Of a stretch of 21,563 nucleotides of DNA, positions 1-9,670 are shown piece after piece. The number at the start of each line of letters is the position of its first letter. Within the stretch, counting starts at the first letter, position 1. The notes under the pieces were generated by a model. The model did not search any database, had not been told where the DNA came from, and saw only the letters and a list, made by a program, of their open reading frames with translations. Origin of the DNA: Saccoglossus kowalevskii (taxonomy: Eukaryota > Hemichordata > Enteropneusta > Harrimaniidae); assembly GCF_000003605.2 (NCBI RefSeq), contig NW_003118875.1, positions 1 through 21,563 on the forward strand, given 5' to 3'. A program made the translations under genes and the position numbers.

Positions 1-600
1 TATTAAACAATGGGTTTTCAATTTGTCCCAGTCCACTGTGAAAAGGAGGCGCCGCATGAATATTCATGAATATTCTTGAATAAATTTGCCTATAGCGCGG
101 AGCTACCCGGAGCTCTTTGGAACACCTGCCTAACTGTATCACCTGTTTGCTTTCTAGTATGTCTTGTTATCATTTCATCACATGGTAATCAGACCCTTTT
201 GCGTCGCCGTCTGTTCTTTGTGGCCTTATTTTTGATTAGATGTTCTTCTTCTTTTTGCCTCTATATTTGGATTTCTCACGTAAATATGTTTAGTTCAACG
301 GAACTGACCTTTTGGCTTTTCGCTTTCGTTTGCGTATAAAAACGACATAGTGTGTTTTAAAATAGTAAACTAAGCTGCTTACCATGTGGCGCATATTTTT
401 TGTAGTACAGCCACTATATGAATGCTGGTACTTATCTGCGTTAGTGTGTGCAAACCATTATGGTTTAATTGTCGCTGGATTAGAATATGCATATTATTTT
501 CTGACCTGTGTTCACTGTTGTATGGTCAAAATGGTTGAACAATAGAAACAGAAACAACAACAATTTTATTTTGTTTAATTTAGAATATCCACTGAAACAA
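1..600. other. AT-rich non-coding stretch
   Basis: I see no gene here. A short self-complementary patch near 57-85 repeats gaatattcat. The open frame at 76-339 is rich in F, C, L and S, as expected from T-rich non-coding DNA, and has no recognisable motif, so I leave it out as a gene. Confidence 0.5.
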
Positions 601-604
601 AATA

Positions 605-915
605 CTAAAAGTTGACAAAGATGGTGGTGAATAAGGATCTAATTTGCATCAATTCAAAATGGCCGCCATACATTCTTTTAAAAGCCAAATTATTGCATAG
701 AACAGTTGGAATATCAATTCTGGTGTCTACCGCCATGTTTTCAAAGTCAAGAAACACAATTGTGATATCTTTAGTACTTTTCAAGCGTCCTCTAACCCAA
801 TTTGCATAAATGTGAAGCATATGTATATCCCACTATTTGACACCTTCACAAAATAATGCCACCATTGACATCAATGTTTTCCAAGTCAAAGAACAAAGAA
901 CTGTAATACAGTACA
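605..915. repeat. Two diverged copies of a short interspersed repeat
   Basis: The block at about 719-770 (taccgccatgttttcaaag followed by tcaagaaacac) recurs in diverged form at about 853-905 (catcaatgttttccaag followed by tcaaagaacaaag). Two AATTTGCAT-containing blocks lie near 640 and 800. The repeated spacing and the aaaatggccgcc motif at 656-667 suggest a degraded tandem or interspersed repeat, not a gene. The small ORFs on both strands here are by-products of it. The family name is not known to me. Confidence 0.4.
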
Positions 916-1489
916 TATCTTGGATACGAAATTCATTGAACGTCTATACTGATAACCGCAGTTCCAGACCAACATGTTTAAGGTCCAATAAGAAATATAT
1001 ACCTTCTATATTTTCGAAGTTATATCATCATTTCGCCTTATCAGCCCAAATATGTATCATTTATTCAAATGCCTTACAAAATTAAAGACTGTTTTGAAAC
1101 ACTCTCATTGTCATTAAAAGTACAAATATTGTAAATTATACAATAATGTTAATGGTTTTAATTATAGTATAATTAGGAGTCTTTGGTTGAATTCCATGTG
1201 AAGTGACTTACGAAATATTAAATATATTGAAGACGTACATGATAATTATTCCTTTACCGAAGTTGTAATCTTAAGAAACAAAGGCACAATAACAGTAAAT
1301 ATTAATATATATAAACATCTGTACCACACATTTTGTTATAACAGAAACTGCCTCTCTCATAAGACTCGGCTAAATGTGATAATTACAGTATTTTAAAACA
1401 TCATCATATTCATTTGAGTGAGGGACACGCACTCTCAAATGTTGTTATGCTCTGTCCAACTAATGACTAAATGTACTTATGCTTTTGTC
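916..1489. other. No feature seen
   Basis: This is AT-rich sequence with stops in all frames apart from very short ORFs. I found no motif, repeat or splice pair that I can support. Confidence 0.5.
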
Positions 1490-1908
1490 TTTCAAGGTCA
1501 AACTCCTAGTCACCAGCCAAACCAGCGTCTTTTGTCTCTAACACGTCAGAGACATTTTTGAAAACACCTCTTCATACCCAAATGCAATTGTGCACTCAAG
1601 TCCATTGGACCTGAAAGTACTTGTCTTTTGCGGCTACCTGTTTTTCAGTTACATCGAGCCACCTTCAATGGATTTTTAAGAGCTATGGCTTTGTCCGAAG
1701 GAATCGGGTTAAATTCTCGCTCATTCCACCCCGGCCAAGTGGCTATATTTCATTTCCTTCTAACTGCTGCATTTGCAAGAATACACGTTGTCTGCCGGAT
1801 GAAGCAGCTGCGTGGAGATGGAAGAATGTCAGATGTCTGTTAAGCTGCATGATGAACCTTGTTCTTTTTACTGTTAGAGAGAAAGTCGTTCTTCTTTCCA
1901 TTAAATAA
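1490..1908 (+). other. GC-richer segment with overlapping ORFs, unassigned
   Basis: This stretch is richer in C and G than its neighbours and stays open in two plus-strand frames: 1621-1908 (95 codons) and 1628-1843 (71 codons). The second frame reads more like protein, with segments such as RATFNGFLRAMALSEGIG and SFHPGQVAIFHFL, but it has no ATG at its start and I do not recognise a domain. It could be an old exon, a decayed mobile element or chance. I cannot choose between them. Confidence 0.2.
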
Positions 1909-2407
1909 CACCAACATGCGTTCTGTGGGTTACTAACTGACTGGGCTATTTTGCATTATACAGTGTTGACTGCATTGAATAGAATAAATATATGTATATT
2001 ATAAGTTGAAATAATTGGAACTATTGTGGTTCCTGGGTTTGAATATTGGTATTATTTTCTCATTTCCGTTTCTTGTTATAGGGTCAACGTGTTTCCACGT
2101 AGTTTCCGGTGAGATACACAATAATTCTGAAATTTTGGTAAGATTTGTTTTCATAAAAATTTACTGCTTGATTTTTGTTTTATCAAAAAATGCTTGTTTA
2201 TCATGTATATAGTCCACCTAAGCACAAGTGTTTTACAGACTCGGAATATTTAAAATGACCTGGATTTGAGTCTCAGTAGAAATATGTTTTGTAATTTGAA
2301 ATGCCCATTTTGCAATATACATGACTATTCAAATAGTTTTCCCTTTGCTAAGCTATAGCAGAGAGCATGAATGTACTGTCTAGATATAATATCACGGTTG
2401 ACTACGA
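1909..2407. other. No feature seen
   Basis: This is T-rich sequence. The frame at 2015-2212 encodes mostly hydrophobic residues from T-rich codons, which I read as compositional noise. No splice pair or repeat was found. Confidence 0.5.
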
Positions 2408-2620
2408 TCAAGAGCTGGTAGTTTCTACTACTGTTAAATGTTTGTCTGTGGATTTCATGATGTCAAGTTCTCCAGGCAATTCTTGGTAGATGTACCTGTT
2501 GCGTCTTGTATTATACCAATACAACAGGTTTTGATTACATGGGTCAACCGTCAATGTGGATACGCTGACATATATATGAAATACATTGTCATCGAATTTG
2601 ATTAAGGCTTCTGACATATA
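2408..2620 (-). CDS. Possible exon or coding fragment, unassigned
   Basis: A minus-strand frame is open from 2833 to a TGA at 2408, and its last 70 codons look more protein-like than the AT-rich first half. They include DDNVFHIYVS, LTVDPCNQNLLYWYNTRRN and ELPGELDIMKSTDKH. The pattern VDP-N-LYWYNT-RN-IY faintly recalls an LDL-receptor class B (YWTD) repeat, but one copy without the full WTD core is weak. An AG at about 2612 would give a phase-1 entry compatible with the upstream exon at 3096-3359. That join is speculative, because the pyrimidine tract is poor. It could be the last exon of that gene, a separate fragment, or chance. Confidence 0.22.
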   Translation of the reverse strand, partial: YMSEALIKFDDNVFHIYVSVSTLTVDPCNQNLLYWYNTRRNRYIYQELPGELDIMKSTDKHLTVVETTSS

Positions 2621-3095
2621 CTCAAATATATAACTTGCTAATGTAATAATATGAAAATACAACCCGCCCTCCAATTGATTTGATGTACTTGAAAGTTCAA
2701 ATGAAAATAATGCAGGTATACTAATTTCAACAGCCGATTGCATTAGATAGATATTGTAATTAAATATGTAACGAATGCCATGCAAACTAAACGCCTCAAT
2801 ATAAATTAAAATATAACTTAAAAAAATAAACACTTGCAGTGGTCATTTACTTAAATAGTTAAATATGTATCAATAATTAATATGAAAACATTTATTTATC
2901 AGTTTCTCAGAATTAAAAAATGACAGTCAGTCATAACCAGATCAAATGAATAATCAAGTCGTTATAATTACGTACATTCGATACATATTCCACATAAATT
3001 GTACACAATGATAATAAAGTGTAATTAGTTTATGTATGTGTACTGTGGTGTGAGTGTAACCGCAAGACTTTCTTTACTATAATTGTTTTACTTAC

Positions 3096-3359
3096 TTATA
3101 ACAGGTTGACCAATCAGTTCATCATTCTCTGTAGCGCATTCACCATTTGTATAACACACTGACGTGATCTCACATTCTTCCAACAAAATATGTCCACTGC
3201 CATTCGCGTTCCAAGAGAACTTGCTAGCATTTGTCCGTAAAATTTGGTCGAAACTTTCGATGTCATATAGTTCACATAAATTGTTGCCAGTTGGCGAGTC
3301 AGCTCTGAAATGTCCTGCAAAGTGTATTCTTGGCCAGTCAAGATAGGAATGGCTATTTG
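3096..3359 (-). CDS. Internal coding exon of a secreted protein (exon 2)
   Basis: On the minus strand, an acceptor (gtttcattacag) precedes this exon and a strong donor (ATAA/GTAAGT) ends it. The length is 264 nt with phase 1 at both sides. The correct frame encodes 87 complete residues with WPRIHFAGHFRADSPTGNN near the start, then SFDQILRTNASKF, WNANGSGHILLEECEITSVCY and a TNGEC...NDELIGQPVI end. From memory this resembles the N-terminal region of uncharacterised animal and bacterial proteins of the pattern PR-(I/L)-HF-x-G-x-F-x-AD...NN...WNP-x-G-x-G...C-x-(V/I)-T-x-V. I know of no proven function. It has two possible N-glycosylation sites (NAS, NGS) and several cysteines, as expected for an extracellular protein. 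A longer ORF in another frame (3114-3341) is a shadow. The preceding exon is 5801-5909; the following exon is uncertain. Confidence 0.65.
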
Positions 3360-3446
3360 CTGTAATGAAACAACATGGTCACTATTATGTAGTAAATGAC
3401 ACAGTGAAAATTATCTTCACGGTATGTAAATGTAACATGAAATATA

Positions 3447-3957
3447 CTGTCACCAAAATGGTTTGCATTAAACGTAGACGAACTCAGTGATGAGCTTCAT
3501 TTGGCAAAAGTGGAATGTCATTTAGCAGGCGTGCCTATAAATCATTTACTTTACGTCGATGACTTGATGTTAATGTCTTCGTCGGTGAAGGCGCTTCGTA
3601 AATTGGTTGACATATGTGAGAATTATGGTATACAGCATGATATTATATTTCATTCAACAAAAACAAAATGTATGGCATTTTTCCCAAAATATTGGAAACA
3701 AACCAGAGTTCCTTCTGTATATTTGTGTAACAAACCGTTGCAATTTGTTGTTGATATAAAATACCTTGGATGCATGGTTTCTGCCTCTGGAAATGATGCT
3801 GGAGACATGTGCAGACAACTTAGGTCAATTTATGAAAGGAAAAATCTTATTTTGAGGAATTTTGGGGAAGTAACTATGGCTTAAATGTATGGAACGATTG
3901 CACTGACAGGCAGTTGCGTGTTCTGCTTGTAGCGTAAAACAATGCACTTCGGTAGAT
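3447..3957 (+). pseudogene. LINE reverse transcriptase fragment 1 (palm to thumb)
   Basis: This is the second half of a non-LTR retrotransposon reverse transcriptase. It starts around LSPKWFALNVDELSDEL, followed by GVPINHLLYVDDLMLMS. The catalytic motif C therefore reads YVDD, where YADD is usual; both aspartates are kept. It continues with ENYGIQHDIIFHSTKTKCMA and KPLQFVVDIKYLGCMVSA, which match the conserved thumb-side blocks, and stops at 3884. After a frame change, NVWNDCTDRQLRVL and NNALR carry on the family pattern to about 3957, with a stop inside, and then a T-run follows. The 5' part (motifs 0-B) is absent. It lies antisense inside the intron between the exons at 5801-5909 and 3096-3359. 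Confidence 0.85.
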
Positions 3958-3959
3958 TT

Positions 3960-5800
3960 TTTTTTTAATTAGAGGGGTCGAGCAGAGCACGCGGTAATTG
4001 TGTAATATTTTCAATTTTCAATACTTCATAGAAAGTCTTTATACAACTATAAACACCGATTGTTTTTAGAGTGAAAATAGTATAATTGGTTATTGAATAA
4101 ACATTGATTTATTCCTAAGGTTAAATTTATGGCGTAATGATAGACGCCTCCTTTATAAATAATGCCATTTTCAATGTAATTTCTCTATGATCCTTTGAGC
4201 CTAAATAAAGTATAATAAAAATAATAATTAACACTTGTTAAATGAAAATTACGATAGTTTTAAAAATAAATACAGGGTGTCTCCCATTTAGAAAAATACG
4301 AGACAAATATAATGACATCACTAATGAGATAATACCAATATTGCACCCGTTTTGTATGGCAAAGTACGAATGTCGTTCAAATATTAAAACAAAAATACTA
4401 CACGACCACGAGTAAGTCAACTGCAACTGGAGCTCGTGGAGATTATACACTGATTGTTCACAGGTGCGTACATCTTTTTTGGACCTTTTTATTTTAACAA
4501 AACATTCACATACAAATTAATATAGATGGAACACGTTACACTGCAATATCAAATTATAAATGTCCTCTCAAGTGAGGAATATACATTCATCATAAACGTA
4601 GATACGGTTCAATAAGTGTAAAATTATTACTATTCAACACATTTATCTCAAAATAAGTGATATGGCTTTTTAATTTGTCAATTGTTTGACGAGCATAGTA
4701 TGAGATCTAAATGTGTATTGGTGACGCGCACTATATGTCAAAAGGTTGACACAATGATTTCTCACACAATTCAACCGAGGAATATTAGTCATTAGTGTAA
4801 TAACATGAATATTTATATTGCAATAACTTCTTTATAATATTGTTCTCATAATAAAGAGTATATTTTTTTATTTTATAAAAAAATATTTGGTCAAAATATT
4901 CATCGAAATTATTCAGCCTTGGTGCGTATGTTGATATGAAACTGGAATTGGAAACTTATGCCATTAACTTATGAAATATAAAGATTGATCAGAAAGTTGA
5001 CAGCATTTTCTGTGGAATAGAAGAGTTATGGAAATAGAATACCACTTTCTACAGATGTGTTCATAATTTGTTTAGAGTAAAATTTGAGTAGCAAATAGTT
5101 ATTGTAGTTTGTAATATTTTTTCTATACACAAAATAGGGAATTGTTATTAAGTATACATTGATGAGTATAAGTGTATAAACGTTTTCTATGTCAAGTTCA
5201 GACGGTACTGTATTTTATGTACAGTTGATTGCAATTTCAATTCAATTATTTGAAAACAAATTATTTGCTCAAATTTTGTGTTTTGATTACGTCGTGTCAA
5301 TACAACCACCTTGTTTCGAATAGTCTGATGAATACACCCAAACAAATAAGAGTAGTGCAAATGTTGATTAGAAAATGCAAATTAGAAATCATAGTTTAGT
5401 AGTCCAATGCTCATTTTTTGTGTTCGTATTTCGACCAGGTAGGGTTGTATTTTGTTGATTTATTTATAATCTGCGTTATTCTCAATTCATTCTACACTAC
5501 GGAATGCTTTTCTGTATTTAAGAATTTTTCCAGTTATCAAGCGTAATATATTACCCCTTCTTAACAAGGCCATCTTCATATTAAAGTGATAACGTTAATT
5601 AGTGGGAACCAGGTCTTGCAGTGTAACGTACAACTACCAACGTACCAATAATTCATATAAAAAAATCTATTTCAATCTAGTCGCTATGCATTAAAAATAA
5701 TATCAGAAATAATATTTGATATGTCATGATATTGTAGTCACGACCATGTGATCGCTTGGATAACGACTAGCGTATTGAATAAAACTTAACTATATTGTAC
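3960..5800. other. AT-rich intron sequence, nothing recognised
   Basis: This is probably part of the intron of the minus-strand secreted-protein gene. It is very AT-rich, with stops in all frames. The ORF at 4238-4450 on the minus strand shows no domain. I found no repeat or RNA gene that I can support. Confidence 0.45.
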
Positions 5801-5909
5801 CTGGGTGATATTGAGAAGCTCGCTTCAACCAATCGTCTTTTTCGAAACATCTTACATACGCAATAACCAATGACGCCAAGAACAAAACCCATATCGTTCT
5901 GTGTAGCAT
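5801..5909 (-). CDS. Signal-peptide first coding exon of a secreted protein (exon 1)
   Basis: On the minus strand an ATG at 5909-5907 opens 36 codons that begin MLHRTIWVLFLASLVIAYV, a positively charged residue followed by a hydrophobic core. This is a classic signal peptide, with likely cleavage near VRC/FEKDD. The exon ends CACCCAG/GTACAA, a donor in phase 1. The exon at 3096-3359 begins in phase 1, and the joining codon becomes GCA (Ala), so the two read through without a stop. That supports one gene with a 2.4-kb intron. The mature protein would start FEKDDWLKRASQYHP before the WPRIHFAG segment. A TATATA run at about 5983-5988 lies some 75 bases upstream of the start and could be a core promoter, but this is weak. 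The ORF track misses this exon because it is short. Confidence 0.6.
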
Positions 5910-6239
5910 ATCCACTGTTACACTAATCACTGACATATAGTGGCAAAAACAAGAATATGGTTAGCATTTCAGTGAAACGTACATATATACATACAACATT
6001 GTGGTAATACCATCAAAGTGCGTTGATGACGAACTATAAGGTAACGAAATTTCTGGATAATTACAATTTAGTGGTTGAAATCAAAGACCATGAGTTGCAC
6101 AACTTGTCTTGCTTGTTGTCGTAAAATCTGAAAAATCAACATAAACAGCAACGACTTAGGCAGTAGAGTTTGTTAAATTTACATATAGAACAACAAGCCC
6201 ACTGCGCATAGAGGCTAAATATAACATATTTTAATACAA

Positions 6240-7030
6240 AGGCGGGTACGCATTTAGTGACCGGAATAATAAATGAACTCTCAGTTCATAGCAATAGAGC
6301 GGCAGGCTATTAATGTCCTTGATAATAATAAATCTAGGGGTCCTAGTGGTATTTATGCTTGTGTTATTAAGCCGTGTATTGACGTTATTACTATAGTCCT
6401 TCATATAATATTTCAAAAATCTTTACATTTGGGTCATTTTCTTTCTTCGTTGAAATGTGCCAATATTGTCCCAATTTTTAAGTCAGGCTCATTGTCGTCC
6501 AATTGTTACAGCTTTTTGCCAGAATTTTTGAATCCGTTATTTTTCCTCATTTGTATAATCATATTCGCCCCAATATTACTGCCAATCATCATGGCTTTAT
6601 TAAAAACTGATCAATCTGGTTAAATACACTGACTTTTCTGCTGCTAGGTGGATTCCATATATACTGATTTCAGTAAGGATTTCGGCACTGTGTGTCACCC
6701 ACTGCTACTCCACAAGGCCTTTAAACTTGGTATTTGTGGTAGTTTACATCATGTGTTAACATCTTACCTAAGTCATAGGCAGGCAGTAGTTGTGGTGGCC
6801 ATGTGTCTAAATGGTTTCCCACATTATCTGGTGTAGAACAGAGGTCACTCCTGGGGGCCTTTATTATTTGTTATGTATATTAATGACATCACCCACCTTG
6901 ATATATCTGTCTTTTGCTGACAATACCAAGCTTTAGAGGTATATTACATCTCCAACTGACACTTTGCAAACTAATATTAATAAGTTTGTAGAGTGGTTCA
7001 CATTGACCCTTTGACCTCGATTTGACTTGG
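6240..7030 (+). pseudogene. Decayed CR1/Jockey-like LINE reverse transcriptase (fragment 2)
   Basis: The reading jumps frame several times but keeps the order of a LINE reverse transcriptase. Near 6325-6485 are NKSRGPSGIYACVIK and SLKCANIVPIFKSG (family: K-GPDGI and SWK-A-IVPI-K-G). Near 6500-6600, in another frame, are IFESVIFPHLYNHI and HHGFIKN. At 6648-6836 are YTDFSKDFGTVCHPLLLHKAF and LTSYLSHRQAVVVV (motif A DFSKAFDTV and the region before B). Near 6855-6890 is GPLLFVMYINDI, and near 6910-6930 is SFADN in the place of FADD. The catalytic second aspartate of motif C is thus an asparagine. Several frameshifts and in-frame stops mean it cannot encode a working enzyme. The apurinic endonuclease and ORF1 are not present. 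Its 3' end continues to the hairpin and microsatellite at 7127-7208. Confidence 0.85.
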
Positions 7031-7126
7031 ACTGAATATTTTATTTTAAACAATATTCTAACGTGAAAATACAAAATGTATTTCAACACGACATGGTTGT
7101 CTGTGTTTTCTTACACCGTAATTCAT

Positions 7127-7162
7127 GGGGGTCATGTCCCGTAATTTGTGGGCTGAAACCCC
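7127..7162 (+). other. Hairpin in LINE 3' tail
   Basis: GGGGT at 7128-7132 pairs with ACCCC at 7158-7162, and an inner CCC/GGG pair (7138-7140 with 7150-7152) extends the fold. It lies 16 bases before the (ATT)n run. LINEs of the CR1/L2 type often have a 3'-terminal stem-loop followed by a short tandem repeat that their reverse transcriptase recognises. This placement supports the view that 7030-7208 is the 3' end of LINE fragment 2. Confidence 0.5.
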
Positions 7163-7174
7163 AAATAATTAAAC

Positions 7175-7177
<3 letters not shown>

Positions 7178-7208
<31 letters not shown>
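7178..7208. repeat. (TAT)n microsatellite
   Basis: About ten uninterrupted copies of TAT/ATT lie directly after the LINE 3' hairpin. It is best read as the tail of that LINE, perhaps later expanded. Confidence 0.9.
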
Positions 7209-7211
<3 letters not shown>

Positions 7212-8200
7212 TTTATTTTACATCGCAAGAAAAACAGACGCCTTGAAGCATCGGGGAAAATGTTAATTAATAACCATTCTTAAAAATCGCTAGCTTTATT
7301 TTATTCGAGTCCATGAAATTCTCGAGTTTTTCGACATTTTTTGGCAACTTCGGCGCTAAAAAAAATTGGAAATGTCAATGTGGTTCTTTTGCAAAGTCAT
7401 GTTGATAATATGGACAAATATGGTTCTGTGACCCAGGTCGTGCTCCGATCAGGTGACTTTCATGTAACAAAGCATATTTGGCGCTAATAAACTATCGTCG
7501 TACCATCCAATCTCCGTGTCGATTCACATAGTTTTTTGTACTGTGACAGGTTTCAAAATTATTTGCTGAAAACATTGGTATTTGGGATTTTTTCCAGTTC
7601 TGTTAATGAGTTTACCCGTTGAACTGTGTATTGAATAAATAAATATTGAATAAATAAAATGATTCTTCGCCGTGGCTTCAATAACGACTATAATTTGTAA
7701 AATCGACACTCGTGTGAGATACATTGTATCATTGAAATTGTTACCATGATATTCAGTAATTTATTAATTTAAGTTGTTCATTAAATGTCATTAAATCAGT
7801 GATTAGTTACTACCTTAAACTACATATGTTTGGATATTTATAGTAGCAATAAATTCTCACTTCCGGTCTAATTAGACCATACGAGGTTCTTTGTATGGAT
7901 CTCCACGGAACTGAATCTTTGAAAAGATCTATGGAGTAGAAGGGTAGATTTCGTGATTTGGGTATGTGTTGGGAAATCACATCTCCTGACTTATGTATTT
8001 AGTTAGTTTTGACTATTTTCCTTTAAATATACTGTTTATGAAATGTCATACTAATGTCATAAGTTCTGTGAAAGGCAATTTGTTGCGAATACAAATAATC
8101 ATGCTACCGATCAGGGAAATGTTCGGGGAAAAATATCGTAGCGTAAACGTGATTTTTCAAGTTGACCTATAGAGTGGCCTCGTCCGTGTACATATTTTTC
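7209..8200. other. No gene seen; one perfect palindrome
   Basis: No supported ORF or splice pair. GGTCTAATTAGACC at 7865-7878 is a perfect 14-base palindrome. A duplicated attgaataaata lies near 7631-7660. At 8207-8235, ctgtgagtt and aactcattgtcacag can form an imperfect hairpin. Confidence 0.5.
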
Positions 8201-8449
8201 AATATGCTGTGAGTTAAAAAAACTCATTGTCACAGTGTAAGGCCTGCTAATTGCAATTGAGAGGGACACCCACAGAACTCCACTGCTAGCATGGGGTAGA
8301 CCAGACAGTAGTACTGGAAATGAAATACATACACCAAAATATCGAGTTAAATCTCCTAGCTTTAATACCTCAAAATAATTACAAGAAATAAAGAACAGAA
8401 AAATACAATGAATAAAGTCACTAAAATAGAGGATTGCTTAGGGAAGTGT

Positions 8450-9082
8450 GCATTGGTGATAACTCACAGTTTCAGGATGTAAAAGGGATGACAGTCGATG
8501 GCTTCTGCAACACAACAAAGAAATACAGAGGAACGCTGTTATTCTGGAGGGCACCGTTGAAAACAGGAGATCGCAGAGTAGTTCATACAAACCTCACAGA
8601 ATGATGGTTGAAGCATGTATCACTTCTCTCAGAATATCGTAGTAGCTACACACAGGATACACAGTAGAAATAGTGGACCCCAACTATCTTCAGTGTGTCC
8701 AATTTATAGGCATAAATGGCCCAGATTCGGTGACACCACCTGGGTTCCCACATGAGCCAATCAGAATGTGATCTTGCTAGCAGCTGTGTCACGTAGGCAA
8801 CTCAGTAGATCATAAACATATTGTGTTATTCAAATCACAGCACACCTAGTAGGTTGCAATTGTCCTACCAAAGTTGTAAACACCCTTTGTTATGTAAATC
8901 ACAAGAATACCCGGTAGATTCCAACTGTCCTTCCAGAGTTGAAAACAAGTATGACCTGTCAATCGCATTTATGACAGGTATCCCATGGCAATGCACTCCG
9001 TTTCTTCCCATGATTCCATGCACACTTCCATTTGCAGGGTTTTAGGTAATATGACAAAAACATAAAATAAAGGATGCATACA
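8450..9082 (-). mobile_element. Probable Ty3/gypsy LTR (3' LTR, minus orientation)
   Basis: Reading the minus strand, a polypurine-like GAGGGGGTAA is followed at 9082 by TG, the usual LTR start. A TATA box (TATAAATT, minus strand, 8708-8701) lies about 375 bases inside, which suits an LTR promoter. Part of this sequence is present again at 9671-9797 on the far side of the integrase fragment, as expected for paired LTRs. Inside the LTR, a 64-bp unit is duplicated in diverged form (8826-8884 and 8890-8949). The end of the LTR is not clear; 8450 is only my estimate, and related sequence may run to about 8250. Confidence 0.5.
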
Positions 9083-9094
9083 TTACCCCCTCAT
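9083..9094 (-). other. Putative polypurine tract
   Basis: GATGAGGGGGTAA on the minus strand sits directly before the TG at 9082 that I take as the LTR start. In LTR elements this tract primes plus-strand DNA synthesis. It is short and interrupted by a T, so this is tentative. Confidence 0.4.
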
Positions 9095-9167
9095 CAAGAC
9101 TGAACATGACACATTTTCTGTCCAATAAATTTACATTTTTCAAAATTGCAAAACATATTGTAACAGT

Positions 9168-9281
9168 ATTGTCAATCCTGCTTAAATAGTCTACACCTAT
9201 ATTTTCTTTGTCTTTAATTGCTATAATGGGGTAGCTAAATGATTGCAAATATAGGACACACCACATTAACCTATTGTTTTA
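9168..9281 (-). pseudogene. Ty3/gypsy RNase H C-terminal fragment
   Basis: The frame reads NNRLMW followed by LYLQSFSY and KENIGVDYLSRID. This is the well-known end of the gypsy RNase H region (usual form NRRLMRW...KGKDN-x-(A/G)-ADYLSR). In an intact element this comes before the integrase, but here it lies after it, in the same frame and just beyond the TAA at 9279-9281. The rest of the RNase H and the reverse transcriptase are missing on this side. It is a rearranged, non-functional remnant. Confidence 0.75.
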
Positions 9282-9665
9282 ACCTACACCAACTCTACCA
9301 AATATACTGACTAACGCATCAGCAACCACTTCAGAAATAATGTTCTTTAATGCCACAGCCTCGGGGAATCGTGAAGCATAGTCTACAACAGTTAAAATGT
9401 ACATATGACCTCTCTCAGTCGCTGGACTGATCAGACCAATCAGATCCATAGCAATCATTTGAAACGGAACTTCAATCAAGGGCATATCGCCTAATGGTAC
9501 CTTGCTAACACGACCTCCTGGAGTGGTCTTCTGACATATGTCACATGACCTGCAATATCTAATAATATCATCCTGCATACCAGGCCAATAAAACTGAGTA
9601 CACACATGTTCTCTATCAACATGAGGTGACTGAAACTCTCGATAAATCAGCCCCTTGTTCATCAC
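9282..9665 (-). pseudogene. Ty3/gypsy integrase fragment (zinc finger and start of core)
   Basis: Residues read GLIYREFQSP, then HVDREHVCTQFYWPGMQ, then RYCRSCDICQKT: the HHCC zinc-binding region, in which the stretch between the two histidines appears shortened. The core domain follows with AMDLIGLISPATERGHMYIL, TVVDYASRFPEAVALK and VADALVSIFGRVG. The first catalytic aspartate (in MDLIG) is present. The second aspartate and the glutamate are lost because the frame ends at 9279, where the RNase H tail begins. The N-terminal 23 residues of the open frame (9666-9734) come from LTR-like DNA and are not integrase. The open frame lacks a start of its own, as expected for a polyprotein piece. Confidence 0.9.
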
Positions 9666-9670
9666 AAAGC

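Noticed and set aside
76-339. 87-codon ORF with a membrane-like composition
   Set aside because: It is T-rich sequence translated into F, L, C and S; there is no homologue that I recognise and no splice support.
3114-3341. 75-codon minus-strand ORF as a protein
   Set aside because: It overlaps the spliced exon 3096-3359 in another frame. The other frame has matching splice phases, cysteines and family-like motifs, and this one does not.
4238-4450. 70-codon minus-strand ORF in the intron
   Set aside because: It has no motif and typical AT-rich composition, and it lies within a likely intron.
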